Source of the DNA: Nitrososphaerota archaeon
Lineage (GTDB): Archaea; Thermoproteota; Nitrososphaeria; Nitrososphaerales; JACQRY01
Direction: 5' to 3'
DNA: 8,307 nucleotides
Assembly (NCBI GenBank): GCA_016206275.1
Contig: JACQRY010000108.1
Location: 1-8,307, forward strand
The position numbers and the translations under genes are program-made. Positions within the stretch are counted from its first letter, which is position 1. Every line of letters begins with the position of its first letter. Positions 1-6,023 of the stretch are shown here, piece after piece. The notes beneath the pieces are model-generated. The model made no database searches. It worked only from the letters and a program-made list of their open reading frames with translations, and was not told the DNA's origin.

Positions 1-150
1 GCCTATTCCACCGTCATGGATCACATGGATGTCTTAGAGAAGGCGGGGATCGTGACTTCTTTTCTGAGGAAGAACGAAGGAAAAAGACGCATATGCTTCA
101 AGCTCAGCGTTCCTGCAGCCCCTCAGCGAGATGAAAGAGTTTTAGTGTAA
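1..150 (+). CDS. C-terminal end of a winged-helix DNA-binding protein (5' truncated)
   Basis: Frame 1 is open from the left edge to the TAA at 148-150, giving the last 49 residues. The stretch STVMDHMDVLEKAGIV (residues 3-18) has the pattern of a winged-helix recognition helix (S-TV--H---LE-AG-V). It is followed by a basic wing (FLRKNEGKRRICFKLS, residues 21-36) of the kind seen in ArsR/MarR-like archaeal regulators. The last 13 residues are a polar tail without recognisable structure. The likely role is a transcription regulator or other DNA-binding protein, but the helices that would place it in a family lie outside the window. It lies 32 bp upstream of npdG on the same strand and no separate promoter box is obvious in that gap, so the two may be co-transcribed. 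That it regulates npdG is speculation. Confidence 0.75.
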   Translation, partial: AYSTVMDHMDVLEKAGIVTSFLRKNEGKRRICFKLSVPAAPQRDERVLV

Positions 151-182
151 TCATCCAGCTCCCTCCACGCAGGGAAGCGGAC

Positions 183-881
183 TTGCGTATAGCAATTATC
201 GGCGGAACCGGCGACTTGGGAAAAGGACTGGCGCTCAGGTGGGCCAAAAACCATGACATCATTCTAGGCTCAAGATCTCAGGAAAAAGGAGCAAAAGTCG
301 CTGAAGAATACACCCACCTCGCGAAGCAAGCCTTCGAAAACGAGTTCAAAGGAAGCATCACCGGAACAGAAAATAGCCAAGCAGCCAGCAGAGGAGAACT
401 CGTGGCTCTTGCAGTGCCCTTTGAGTCCGCCATGGAGAATGCTCGCCCTTTGAAAAGCGTGTTAAAGAATGATCAAATAGTGCTCTCAACAATGGTGCCT
501 ATGAGACGCGTTGAAAAGGTCTTTGAATACGCTCCCTTCGTCAACGTGGAGCCTGCGAGCGGCAAGGTAACTATCCTTTCGGCAGCCGAAATACTCGCGC
601 AGGAGCTGCCACCGGCCAACAGGATCGTTTCAGGTCTCCACACCATGTCAGCTAAAAGGCTTTCTGATCTCCGCAAATCCGTGGACTGCGACATCGTGCT
701 CTGCGGTGATGAACCTGAAAAGGTTGGTAGGATAGCTAGGCTCATAGAAGAAATTCCAGGTGTGAAGACGTATTATGCTGGGCCTCTGCGGGTATCGTCG
801 CTGCTTGAAAGTGTGACCCCGTTCATAATCAACATAGCAGCTCACAGTAAGAAGCATGAACCCTTGATCAAGATCATCTAA
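183..881 (+). CDS. npdG: F420H2:NADP+ oxidoreductase (NPDG/FNO family)
   Basis: This 232-residue protein should move hydride between reduced coenzyme F420 and NADP+ in the cytosol, linking F420 metabolism to NADPH. The N-terminus is a Rossmann fold beginning MRIAIIGGTGDLGKGLALR, with the dinucleotide loop GGTGDLG at residues 7-13. LGSR (28-31) supplies the Ser and Arg that in Archaeoglobus FNO bind the 2'-phosphate of NADP. Later family signatures are a VALAVPFE-type segment near residue 75, the GLHTMSA segment around 150, a CGD near 174 and the AGPL...LLESVTPFIINI ending. Length is close to the usual 210-225 residues. The TTG start at 183 is fixed because family members begin directly with the MRIAIIGGTG strand. 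A weak purine-rich stretch (AGGGAAGCGG, 171-180) precedes it. The closest alternative would be another NADP-dependent reductase of the same fold, which the loop sequence disfavours. Confidence 0.92.
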   Translation: MRIAIIGGTGDLGKGLALRWAKNHDIILGSRSQEKGAKVAEEYTHLAKQAFENEFKGSITGTENSQAASRGELVALAVPFESAMENARPLKSVLKNDQIVLSTMVPMRRVEKVFEYAPFVNVEPASGKVTILSAAEILAQELPPANRIVSGLHTMSAKRLSDLRKSVDCDIVLCGDEPEKVGRIARLIEEIPGVKTYYAGPLRVSSLLESVTPFIINIAAHSKKHEPLIKII

Positions 882-927
882 TGAGTATTGAGTATCTTGG
901 CTGATGACTGGGAGAGGAGTATGCATA

Positions 928-934
928 TCTATAG
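928..934 (+). promoter_or_regulatory. Possible TATA box for the gene at 960
   Basis: TCTATAG is centred 29 nt before the TTG at 960, the spacing expected for a leaderless or near-leaderless archaeal transcript. There is no good Shine-Dalgarno sequence before this start. The call rests on position and on the same spacing at other genes in the window. Confidence 0.35.
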
Positions 935-959
935 CATTGGGCGATGAAAATAGGTAGAG

Positions 960-1319
960 TTGCCTCAGTTTTCAGCGTCTAAGACAGTAAGGTCGGGAGA
1001 CAGATCGTTTACTCTCTACGCAGCGAAGTTTTCAAACGGCTGTTTTCTAAGCCTCTCCGAAGGAGAGACAGAGCGAATAGGAGCACTTTTCTTGTCAGTG
1101 AAAACCTTGGAGAAGGTGGATTCTGTCACTGTGGTGCCTGGGAAGTTTGGCGAGGTCTTCGCCAGCATGCTTTCGCAGCTTGTGGCTCGTCTTGCTAACG
1201 GTCTTGCCCTAGTATCTCTTTACATTGCTTCAGAGCTTGACGAACATGATATGAAGACTTTGATTGCTGAAGTTAGAGAATTGTTTTCCACCCATCTTGA
1301 GCCGAGTGAAACCCATTAA
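960..1319 (+). CDS. Small protein of unknown function, possibly PAC3/PAC4-like proteasome chaperone
   Basis: A 119-residue soluble-looking protein without signal peptide or membrane segment. The predicted pattern is three beta strands (about 16-24, 27-33, 40-47), a helix (63-80), a strand (82-90) and a final helix (94-109). From memory this order resembles the PAC3/PAC4 proteasome assembly chaperones. The segment LSQLVARLANGLALVSLYI (71-89) resembles the helix-strand unit of human PAC4 (LAQRLARKTNKQVFVSYNL). This is pattern matching by eye, not a computed hit, and the function is not established. The TTG at 960 is the only early start, since an in-frame TAG lies at 951-953. That start is supported by a TATA-like box 29 nt upstream. 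Stop codons of this gene and the convergent endonuclease III gene share TTAA (1316-1319). No proteasome gene is visible nearby. Confidence 0.7.
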   Translation: MPQFSASKTVRSGDRSFTLYAAKFSNGCFLSLSEGETERIGALFLSVKTLEKVDSVTVVPGKFGEVFASMLSQLVARLANGLALVSLYIASELDEHDMKTLIAEVRELFSTHLEPSETH

Positions 1320-2026
1320 CCTCTGATTTCAGCGCGTAAACGATCTTTGCCATATGGGCATGCCTCTTTTAGGAGACAGTCTTTGCATCTAGGGTTGACA
1401 GGTCTGCATATTTCCTGGCCGAATCTTACTAACAGATCGTTGATCTCCAGCCAATACTTCTTATCCACATTCTTGGTAAGAGCTCCTTCTGTCTCCTCCG
1501 GCGTCTTGGTTGACACAAAGCCGAGGCGATTCATGATTCTGTGAACATGGGTGTCCACAGGGATGGCGGGTTTGTTGAAGCCGTAGACAAGGACGCAGTT
1601 GGCTGTCTTTCTGCCTACTGCTGGGAGGGAGAGAAGTTCTTCAAGAGTGTCAGGAACCTTTCCACCGAATCTGTTTACAATCAGTTCAGCTACTTCCTTT
1701 ATTCTCCTGCTTTTCACACGGTAGAAGCCTACGGGCTTTATCAAAGGCTCCAGTTGTGATGGATCTGCTGCAGCCAGTTTTTCAGGAGTATCGTAGATGG
1801 CGAAGAGCTGGTTGCATGCTTTTGTGGTGTTGGTGTCCCTCGTTCTGTGGGAAAGTATTGTTCCGATCAGGATCCTGAAGGGGTCTTCTGATTCTGCGCT
1901 CAGCTCACCTAAGGCTGTCTCTGTTTCAGGCGCGATGCTTTGCAGCATTTCTTTGATCTTGGTGAGAGCGTATGGGACGTCCACAAGGCTTTTGGGTAAA
2001 GGTATGGACAAATAAATGGTTACCAA
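1316..2026 (-). CDS. nth: Endonuclease III, DNA glycosylase/AP lyase
   Basis: A base-excision repair enzyme that removes oxidised pyrimidines and cleaves the abasic site. The longest reading frame gives 236 residues. It contains the helix-hairpin-helix LPAVGRKTANCVL (134-146) with the catalytic Lys140 and the catalytic Asp158 in PVDTHVHRI. The C-terminal 4Fe-4S loop has cysteines at 207, 214, 217 and 223 with the exact C-x6-C-x2-C-x5-C spacing. LSHRTRD (59-64 region) is the archaeal form of the LSAQATD helix. The longest frame begins at a TTG at 2026 with no ribosome site. The GTG at 1984, giving about 222 residues, starts just before the first helix and has an ATTTATT box (2011-2017) about 30 nt upstream, so it is the better start. 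The gene is convergent with the small gene at 960. Function is secure; the start is not. Confidence 0.95.
   Translation of the reverse strand: MVTIYLSIPLPKSLVDVPYALTKIKEMLQSIAPETETALGELSAESEDPFRILIGTILSHRTRDTNTTKACNQLFAIYDTPEKLAAADPSQLEPLIKPVGFYRVKSRRIKEVAELIVNRFGGKVPDTLEELLSLPAVGRKTANCVLVYGFNKPAIPVDTHVHRIMNRLGFVSTKTPEETEGALTKNVDKKYWLEINDLLVRFGQEICRPVNPRCKDCLLKEACPYGKDRLRAEIRG
2011..2017 (-). promoter_or_regulatory. Possible TATA box for nth, supporting the GTG start at 1984
   Basis: On the minus strand this reads ATTTATT, centred about 30 nt before the GTG at 1984. If it is the TATA box, the TTG at 2026 lies upstream of the transcript and cannot be the start. Confidence 0.35.
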
Positions 2027-2105
2027 AGAGCGCTCTAGTGATTCTCTGGAACTGTCAGTGGCTTTGTTGCATGGACTTTTGAATTTGCCTGTCGTTTTCT
2101 AGTGT

Positions 2106-2118
2106 ATTTGAGTCAAAT
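2106..2118. repeat. 13-bp palindrome with odd centre
   Basis: ATTTGA-G-TCAAAT is a perfect inverted repeat with a single central base. It is the shape of a site for a dimeric DNA-binding protein. It lies 122 bp upstream of the likely nth start and abuts the hairpin beginning at 2119. No regulator can be assigned. Confidence 0.5.
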
Positions 2119-2155
2119 GGCCGCTTGCATATCCGTAGGACGGAGTGCAAGTGCC
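2119..2155. repeat. Imperfect hairpin, about 14 paired positions
   Basis: The outer arm GG-(C)-CG-CTTGCA (2119-2129) pairs with TGCAAG-TG-CC (2146-2155), with one bulged C at 2121 and one G-T pair. After a short internal irregularity, CCGT (2133-2136) pairs with ACGG (2140-2143) around an AGG loop. The six-base CTTGCA/TGCAAG arms and the four-base CCGT/ACGG arms are exact. No run of T follows on either strand, so it is not a typical oligo-T terminator. It could be part of a small RNA or a DNA-level protein site. Confidence 0.5.
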
Positions 2156-2405
2156 GAAATTTGGAATGAGGATTCATGGTCAGGCAGTAGACAAGCTCCC
2201 GTGTGAATTAGACCTAGCGAGGAGTTTAAAAAGAATGACAGCGTAACAGCGTATCCCGATGATGTTTTACAAGATTTGTTGGATGAGCATAATATTCATA
2301 CATAGTAATTAGGATTACCCGATCCTACGACAAATCGTTTCCCAGTGCTTTGCGATGCTAAGACGAAGGTGGGTTCCCTTCTCGGGCATTTCATGAGGAA
2401 GCGCG

Positions 2406-3875
2406 TTAATGATTCGGTTTACGGTTGATCTTCCTGGTCAAGTATTTTCCGATCCCGGGTTTGGCAAGTATCACATTCTTTTTCTTTCCCTCATCCCATT
2501 CGGCTACAGCTTGACCCCGTAGTATTGTCATCATGGGCCAGCCCTTCATCTTCCACCCCTCGTAGATGGACCATCCTGTCCAAGTGTGCAGGTTCTCCGA
2601 TGAAACCTTAACCTCCTTCTTCAAGTCTACAACCACCAAGTCTGCATCAGACCCCACAGATATGACGCCCTTCTTCGGGTATAGGCCGAAGGCTTTAGCA
2701 GCATTCGTGCTAACAACTTCAGTAAGCCTTTGGATTGAGATCCTGCCTTTATTCACTCCTTCAGTTAACATGACAGGGAGTAGAGCCTCTATTCTTGAGG
2801 AGAACCCGCCTTTAACAGTCCAACCGTCCTTGCTCTCCAGCTTCTCCCTGGGGCCATGGGCAACGTGATCAGAGCCGATTGAATCAAGATCACCCGCCGC
2901 CAACGCGTCCCAGAGCACTTCGATGGTGTCCTTGTCGCGTAGGGGAACATTGATCCGCCAACCCTTCTCCCTTGGAATAGTGAAGTAGTGGTGGCCAGCC
3001 TGAGCCGTGATCTTGACTCCTTCAGCCCTAGCCTTCCTTACCTCCTCGATCGATTCTTTTGTAGTCGTATGAATTATGTATAATGGGCAGTTGACTGCCT
3101 TGGCCAGATAGGCGTAGGAGCGAATGTGATGAGCCTCGCAGAAATGCGGGGAGCGTTCATCCCAAGCAACAACATCCATCTTCCCCTGTTTCATCAGCCT
3201 CTCCTCGTAGAGGCTAGCTATCTCCCAGTTCTCTGGGTGCAGGCAGAGCAGCCCGGGTGAACCTATTTTCGCTATGTTCTCCATAGTAAGAAAGATCATT
3301 CGATCGTCGAAGCCGAAGAATCCTAGCCACTTAGCATGCCAGAAACGCGAGTAGTTAGGATTCTTCATGTGCAGGTAAAGCTTGTAAGAGGTTCCTCCAT
3401 AACGGGACGCGTATTCAGGTATCTCCGAAGACTGCTTCTCAGTTTGAAGGATTGGTGTGTAGAAGAAGTCTGTCGTCGAATATTTTTCCCCTAGTTCCTT
3501 TACGATCGGATAGATCTCGTTTAAGGACGGAACTTCGTCGGGGTCTGTTACCTGTTTTTTCGGTTTTCTAATGGCCAGAGAGGTATTCATGAAGCCCCAA
3601 GTCGTGACTCCTGCAGCCGCAGCGGCAGCGCTTTCGCTTTTCACGTCATCCTTGAACTCGCGGGCTGAGCCGAGATGAGACTCTGGATCCACCACTCCGG
3701 GTATGACGAAATTCTCTTTTGCGTTGATGATTCGGTCTCCTCTCGGAAGATTTGGGTCCGTGGCTATGGCAACAATCTTACCATTGTCGACGGCGACTCC
3801 TCCCTCGATTACTCCTATCGGCGTTACAACTCTACCGTTTTTGATGACTAGGTCGACTTGAGACATGGAACCCAA
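2406..3875 (-). CDS. Dihydropyrimidinase/hydantoinase-like amidohydrolase
   Basis: A cyclic-amide hydrolase of the amidohydrolase superfamily (dihydropyrimidinase, D-hydantoinase, allantoinase, dihydroorotase relatives), probably cytosolic. Counting from the TTG at 3875, the N-terminal beta sandwich (VDLVIKNGRVV) precedes PGVVDPESHLG (59-69). Next come the lysine expected to be carboxylated (Lys165 in TSYKLYL), His213 (LHPEN), His269 (YIIHTTT) and Asp336 (GSDHVAHG). The ending GIGKYLTRK matches the C-terminal tail of hydantoinases. The unusual point is that the first histidine of the HxH metal motif is Glu65. The ATG at 3866 (486 residues) is the better start because a CTTAAA box lies 27 nt upstream and the longer TTG form adds only three residues. 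Length fits the family. The substrate cannot be told from sequence. The gap to the HD gene upstream is 88-97 bp with its own promoter box. Confidence 0.85.
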   Translation of the reverse strand: MGSMSQVDLVIKNGRVVTPIGVIEGGVAVDNGKIVAIATDPNLPRGDRIINAKENFVIPGVVDPESHLGSAREFKDDVKSESAAAAAAGVTTWGFMNTSLAIRKPKKQVTDPDEVPSLNEIYPIVKELGEKYSTTDFFYTPILQTEKQSSEIPEYASRYGGTSYKLYLHMKNPNYSRFWHAKWLGFFGFDDRMIFLTMENIAKIGSPGLLCLHPENWEIASLYEERLMKQGKMDVVAWDERSPHFCEAHHIRSYAYLAKAVNCPLYIIHTTTKESIEEVRKARAEGVKITAQAGHHYFTIPREKGWRINVPLRDKDTIEVLWDALAAGDLDSIGSDHVAHGPREKLESKDGWTVKGGFSSRIEALLPVMLTEGVNKGRISIQRLTEVVSTNAAKAFGLYPKKGVISVGSDADLVVVDLKKEVKVSSENLHTWTGWSIYEGWKMKGWPMMTILRGQAVAEWDEGKKKNVILAKPGIGKYLTRKINRKPNH

Positions 3876-3890
3876 GCATCATGAAGCCGA

Positions 3891-3896
3891 TTTAAG
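3891..3896 (-). promoter_or_regulatory. TATA box for the amidohydrolase gene
   Basis: The minus strand reads GCTTAAATCG here, with CTTAAA centred about 27 nt before the ATG at 3866. This is the classic distance from an archaeal TATA box to a leaderless start, and it favours the ATG over the TTG at 3875. Confidence 0.5.
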
Positions 3897-3963
3897 CGTT
3901 ACAAACCTAGGTTCTGATTACAATCTAAGCTGATAAGTAACGGAGACGTTTCACGACGGAAGC

Positions 3964-5271
3964 CTACATGGAGACTTTACCTGCATATCCTTCTTTCCCG
4001 AAGAACTCCTTCACGGCGTCTTCAACCTTCTCTCTGAGACTTGCTGTAGTGTAGATCCTGAGAATGTCCATGTAACCTGAAATAGCTCCTACAAGAGGGA
4101 GATCTTCAACCTTCACAGTTTCAGGCACCAGCCCCTCCTTTGTCCTCGAGACTAGTGTGAGGCTGGTGAGAGCCTGTCGTGTCGAAGTTATGGGCACCGA
4201 TGGAGCAGTAGGGACATCAATGTAGATCAGGTCTGGGTCTGTGTCCGCTTTACCAGCTATTTCGTCAGCCAACCCATCTCTGACCCGTTTCTGAGCGAAG
4301 ATGCGCGCCATGAACCTGTCTTGGTCGCGTCTATGCAGCACTCTTTCGAAGACGCATTTGAATAAACGTCTATCTCTAACATCTTCGGCGAGCTGTTTGG
4401 CTCGTTTGAGGTCTGATGATCCTTGAGTCTTGAGCTCAGTAAGCTTGTTCAGCACTACCTCATCGGTCATGGAGAGATATTTGTTTAGATCGGAAACATC
4501 TGTTAACCCCATATGTGAATCGGCTAGTGAAAGAGCTTTGATGAGCATGACTTCAGCAGCTCTGACCGTGCGGTGGAAGTACACTGCTTTGAACATCTCG
4601 TATCTTGCTATCATCAGGGCTTCGAACGCGTATAGCGCGGCATGGTTCAAAGCCAGCCTTTTCTCAACCACTTCCAGCGAGTTAAGAACCCTATGGATGT
4701 CCACCTTGCCGTATTCTACGCCCGTGAAATAAGAGTCTCTTAGAAGATAATCCATGATGTCAACGCTCAAGCCTCCTCCTATCACCTCGTTCATGAACTG
4801 GGGTTTCTTAGGCGAGAAACCAATTGCAAAACTGGACATGGTCTCCTTGTCGAAGCCATATTTCTGTAAGATGTCGCCTACCTCAGATTCTTTAACTATC
4901 TTTGTCGTCATGTCCTCATGAGTGAGCCCATTTTTCTCGGTCATCACTTCTTCAAATAGGTGCGAGAAAGGTCCATGACCCACATCGTGTAGTAAAGCTG
5001 CTAACCTGAGCTGTTGCACATCATCATCCTTCAATTCTCCCTTGGACAGAAGAGATTGAGCCGTTAATCCCGCGAGATGCATGGTTCCAGTCATATGCTC
5101 GAAACGCGTATGTTGTGCACCAGGATAAGTGAGGTGAGCACCGGAGAGCTGCCTTATCCTCCTCATCCTTTGAAATACGTGGGAGTCAATTACATCCTTC
5201 TCTACGTCCGTAGCATAGATGTATCCGTGAACGGGATCTCGTATTTCAGCCGCTCGGGCTTCCAGGGGCAC
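3964..5271 (-). CDS. HD-domain phosphohydrolase, SAMHD1/COG1078 type (putative dNTPase)
   Basis: A 435-residue metal-dependent phosphohydrolase. Relatives such as SAMHD1 and bacterial dNTPases cleave dNTPs to deoxynucleoside and triphosphate. It opens with the family hallmark IRDPVHGYI (10-18) and continues FQRMRRIRQLSG (33-44). All HD metal ligands are present: His59 in TRFEH, His95-Asp96 in LLHDVGHGPFSH, and Asp171 in SVDIMDYLLRD. His118 in LTHED aligns with the catalytic histidine of SAMHD1. The helical C-terminal half (about 195-330) and a final alpha/beta section (335-425) are as in archaeal COG1078 proteins, and no SAM domain is attached. The GTG at 5271 puts the DPVHG motif where it usually lies and has CTTAAG 28 nt upstream. 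It lies 66 bp downstream of the thymidylate kinase gene, suggesting a part in deoxynucleotide balance. Substrate specificity and any allosteric dNTP site are not shown. Confidence 0.88.
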   Translation of the reverse strand: MPLEARAAEIRDPVHGYIYATDVEKDVIDSHVFQRMRRIRQLSGAHLTYPGAQHTRFEHMTGTMHLAGLTAQSLLSKGELKDDDVQQLRLAALLHDVGHGPFSHLFEEVMTEKNGLTHEDMTTKIVKESEVGDILQKYGFDKETMSSFAIGFSPKKPQFMNEVIGGGLSVDIMDYLLRDSYFTGVEYGKVDIHRVLNSLEVVEKRLALNHAALYAFEALMIARYEMFKAVYFHRTVRAAEVMLIKALSLADSHMGLTDVSDLNKYLSMTDEVVLNKLTELKTQGSSDLKRAKQLAEDVRDRRLFKCVFERVLHRRDQDRFMARIFAQKRVRDGLADEIAGKADTDPDLIYIDVPTAPSVPITSTRQALTSLTLVSRTKEGLVPETVKVEDLPLVGAISGYMDILRIYTTASLREKVEDAVKEFFGKEGYAGKVSM

Positions 5272-5296
5272 GCGGTACTGGCCTTCTTATCTTTCT

Positions 5297-5302
5297 CTTA
5301 AG
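5297..5302 (-). promoter_or_regulatory. Possible TATA box for the HD phosphohydrolase gene
   Basis: CTTAAG is centred about 28 nt before the GTG at 5271. On the minus strand it is followed by the A/G-rich run AGAAAGATAAGAAGG. The AAGG part might serve weakly as a ribosome site, but it lies about 10 nt from the start. Confidence 0.4.
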
Positions 5303-5337
5303 GCTGATGCTTCTCGTGACAGACCCGATGGGCACCA

Positions 5338-5955
5338 TTAAGGTTTCAGATATTTTTCCACCAGCCCAATGATCTCATTATGAACCTCATCAGGTGTTCC
5401 CGTACCATCGACAACCTTCCATTTCAAGCCTCGCGCCAGCCTAAGGTATTGCCTCCTCACCTTGGACAAGAACTCCAAGTCGCGTTCATGAATATCCCTC
5501 CCCTCCGTCTTCCTCTTCAAAGAGGTCTTAGGGTCTACGTCTACAAGTATCGTCATGTTCGCAGCTGGAAGACCCGCTTCAAGATTCTTCAACCATCCAA
5601 ACGGCAAACCGTTTGCAACCCCGTAAGCATAGTTGGAAGCAGAAAACCTGTCGAGCACAACGACCTTCTTTTCATCAAGCCATTTGGCCAAGATGGGGTG
5701 CATTTCCCACCTGTTGGCAGCGAGAAGCAGATGTCTAACCCGCGGAGCACCGTAGGTTTCCAGACTGGATTTGATCAGTTGACCAATAGGAGTGGAATAC
5801 ACAGGGAAGGCCAAGGTCTCCACCCAAAGCCCCTTTTCCCTTAGGCTCTTCACCAACATTTCTGTCTGAGTCTTCTTGCCACTTTGATCTATGCCCTCTA
5901 TGACACAGATGAATCCACGGTGTGGCTGACGCGTAAATCTTCGCCTTATGACCAT
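5338..5955 (-). CDS. tmk: Thymidylate kinase (dTMP kinase)
   Basis: This 205-residue enzyme phosphorylates dTMP to dTDP with ATP, in the cytosol. The P-loop lies at residues 20-30 (EGIDQSGKKTQ). It is followed by FPVYSTPIGQLI (50-61), the LLLAANRWE helix (76-84) and the DR motif in VVVLDRFSASNYAYG (98-112), with Asp102 and Arg103. ILVDVDP and an Arg/Lys-rich lid (KRKTEGRDIHERD) follow, and the protein ends at the usual length. The odd point is Lys28, where a Walker A motif normally has the Ser/Thr that helps hold Mg2+; a threonine follows at 29. The ATG at 5955 is preceded by TTAAA centred 27 nt upstream and no Shine-Dalgarno site. The first 13 residues are basic and not part of the core fold. 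It is divergent from the helicase gene and 66 bp upstream of the HD phosphohydrolase gene. Confidence 0.9.
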   Translation of the reverse strand: MVIRRRFTRQPHRGFICVIEGIDQSGKKTQTEMLVKSLREKGLWVETLAFPVYSTPIGQLIKSSLETYGAPRVRHLLLAANRWEMHPILAKWLDEKKVVVLDRFSASNYAYGVANGLPFGWLKNLEAGLPAANMTILVDVDPKTSLKRKTEGRDIHERDLEFLSKVRRQYLRLARGLKWKVVDGTGTPDEVHNEIIGLVEKYLKP

Positions 5956-5979
5956 GGCTTACCGGGAGAACTAAAAGAG

Positions 5980-5985
5980 TTTAAC
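5980..5985 (-). promoter_or_regulatory. Possible TATA box for tmk
   Basis: The minus strand reads CGTTAAACTC, with TTAAA centred about 27 nt before the tmk ATG. A second A/T stretch (CTTTTAG, 5971-5977) is only about 19 nt away and fits less well. Confidence 0.45.
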
Positions 5986-6023
5986 GGCGCAGACACTACT
6001 CCTTTCGTCGCAACGGAGATTAG

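Larger units (their letters stand above)
2027..2405. other. 379-bp intergenic region with inverted repeats and no convincing gene
   Basis: This gap lies between the 5' end of nth and the 3' end of the amidohydrolase gene. It contains a 13-bp palindrome (2106-2118) directly next to an imperfect hairpin (2119-2155), and an orphan TATA-like TTTAAAAA (2225-2232, +). It also holds short protein-like stretches: 33 codons from a GTG at 2145 to a TAA at 2244, and an overlapping stretch 2207-2302 in another frame ending in TAG TAA. None is long enough to call a gene. No tRNA cloverleaf, CRISPR-type repeat or oligo-T terminator was seen. Confidence 0.6.

Noticed and set aside
160..175. TCCCT/AGGGA inverted repeat between the winged-helix gene and npdG as a terminator or attenuator.
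   Set aside because: The stem is five bases with no T run, and it is located in the likely ribosome-contact region. It is too weak to call.
883..922. Three copies of GAGTAT (883-888, 890-895, 917-922) between npdG and the small gene.
   Set aside because: The unit is only six bases and the third copy is irregularly spaced, so chance is sufficient. It does not extend into a longer repeat.
473..926. Minus-strand ORFs across npdG.
   Set aside because: They overlap a strongly supported gene and show no family motifs.
901..947. CTGATGA (901-907) and GCGATGA (941-947) as C and C' boxes of a C/D guide RNA.
   Set aside because: Neither matches RTGATGA exactly and no CTGA D or D' box sits at the right distance.
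2259..2312. 17-codon ORF starting ATGATG about 31 nt after the TTTAAAAA box at 2225-2232.
   Set aside because: It is very short, its composition is unremarkable and it overlaps the more protein-like stretch in another frame. The box may be chance A/T richness.
5322..5337. GCCC-ATC-GGGT hairpin just after the tmk stop as a terminator.
   Set aside because: The stem is four bases with no oligo-T tract; such stems are common by chance.
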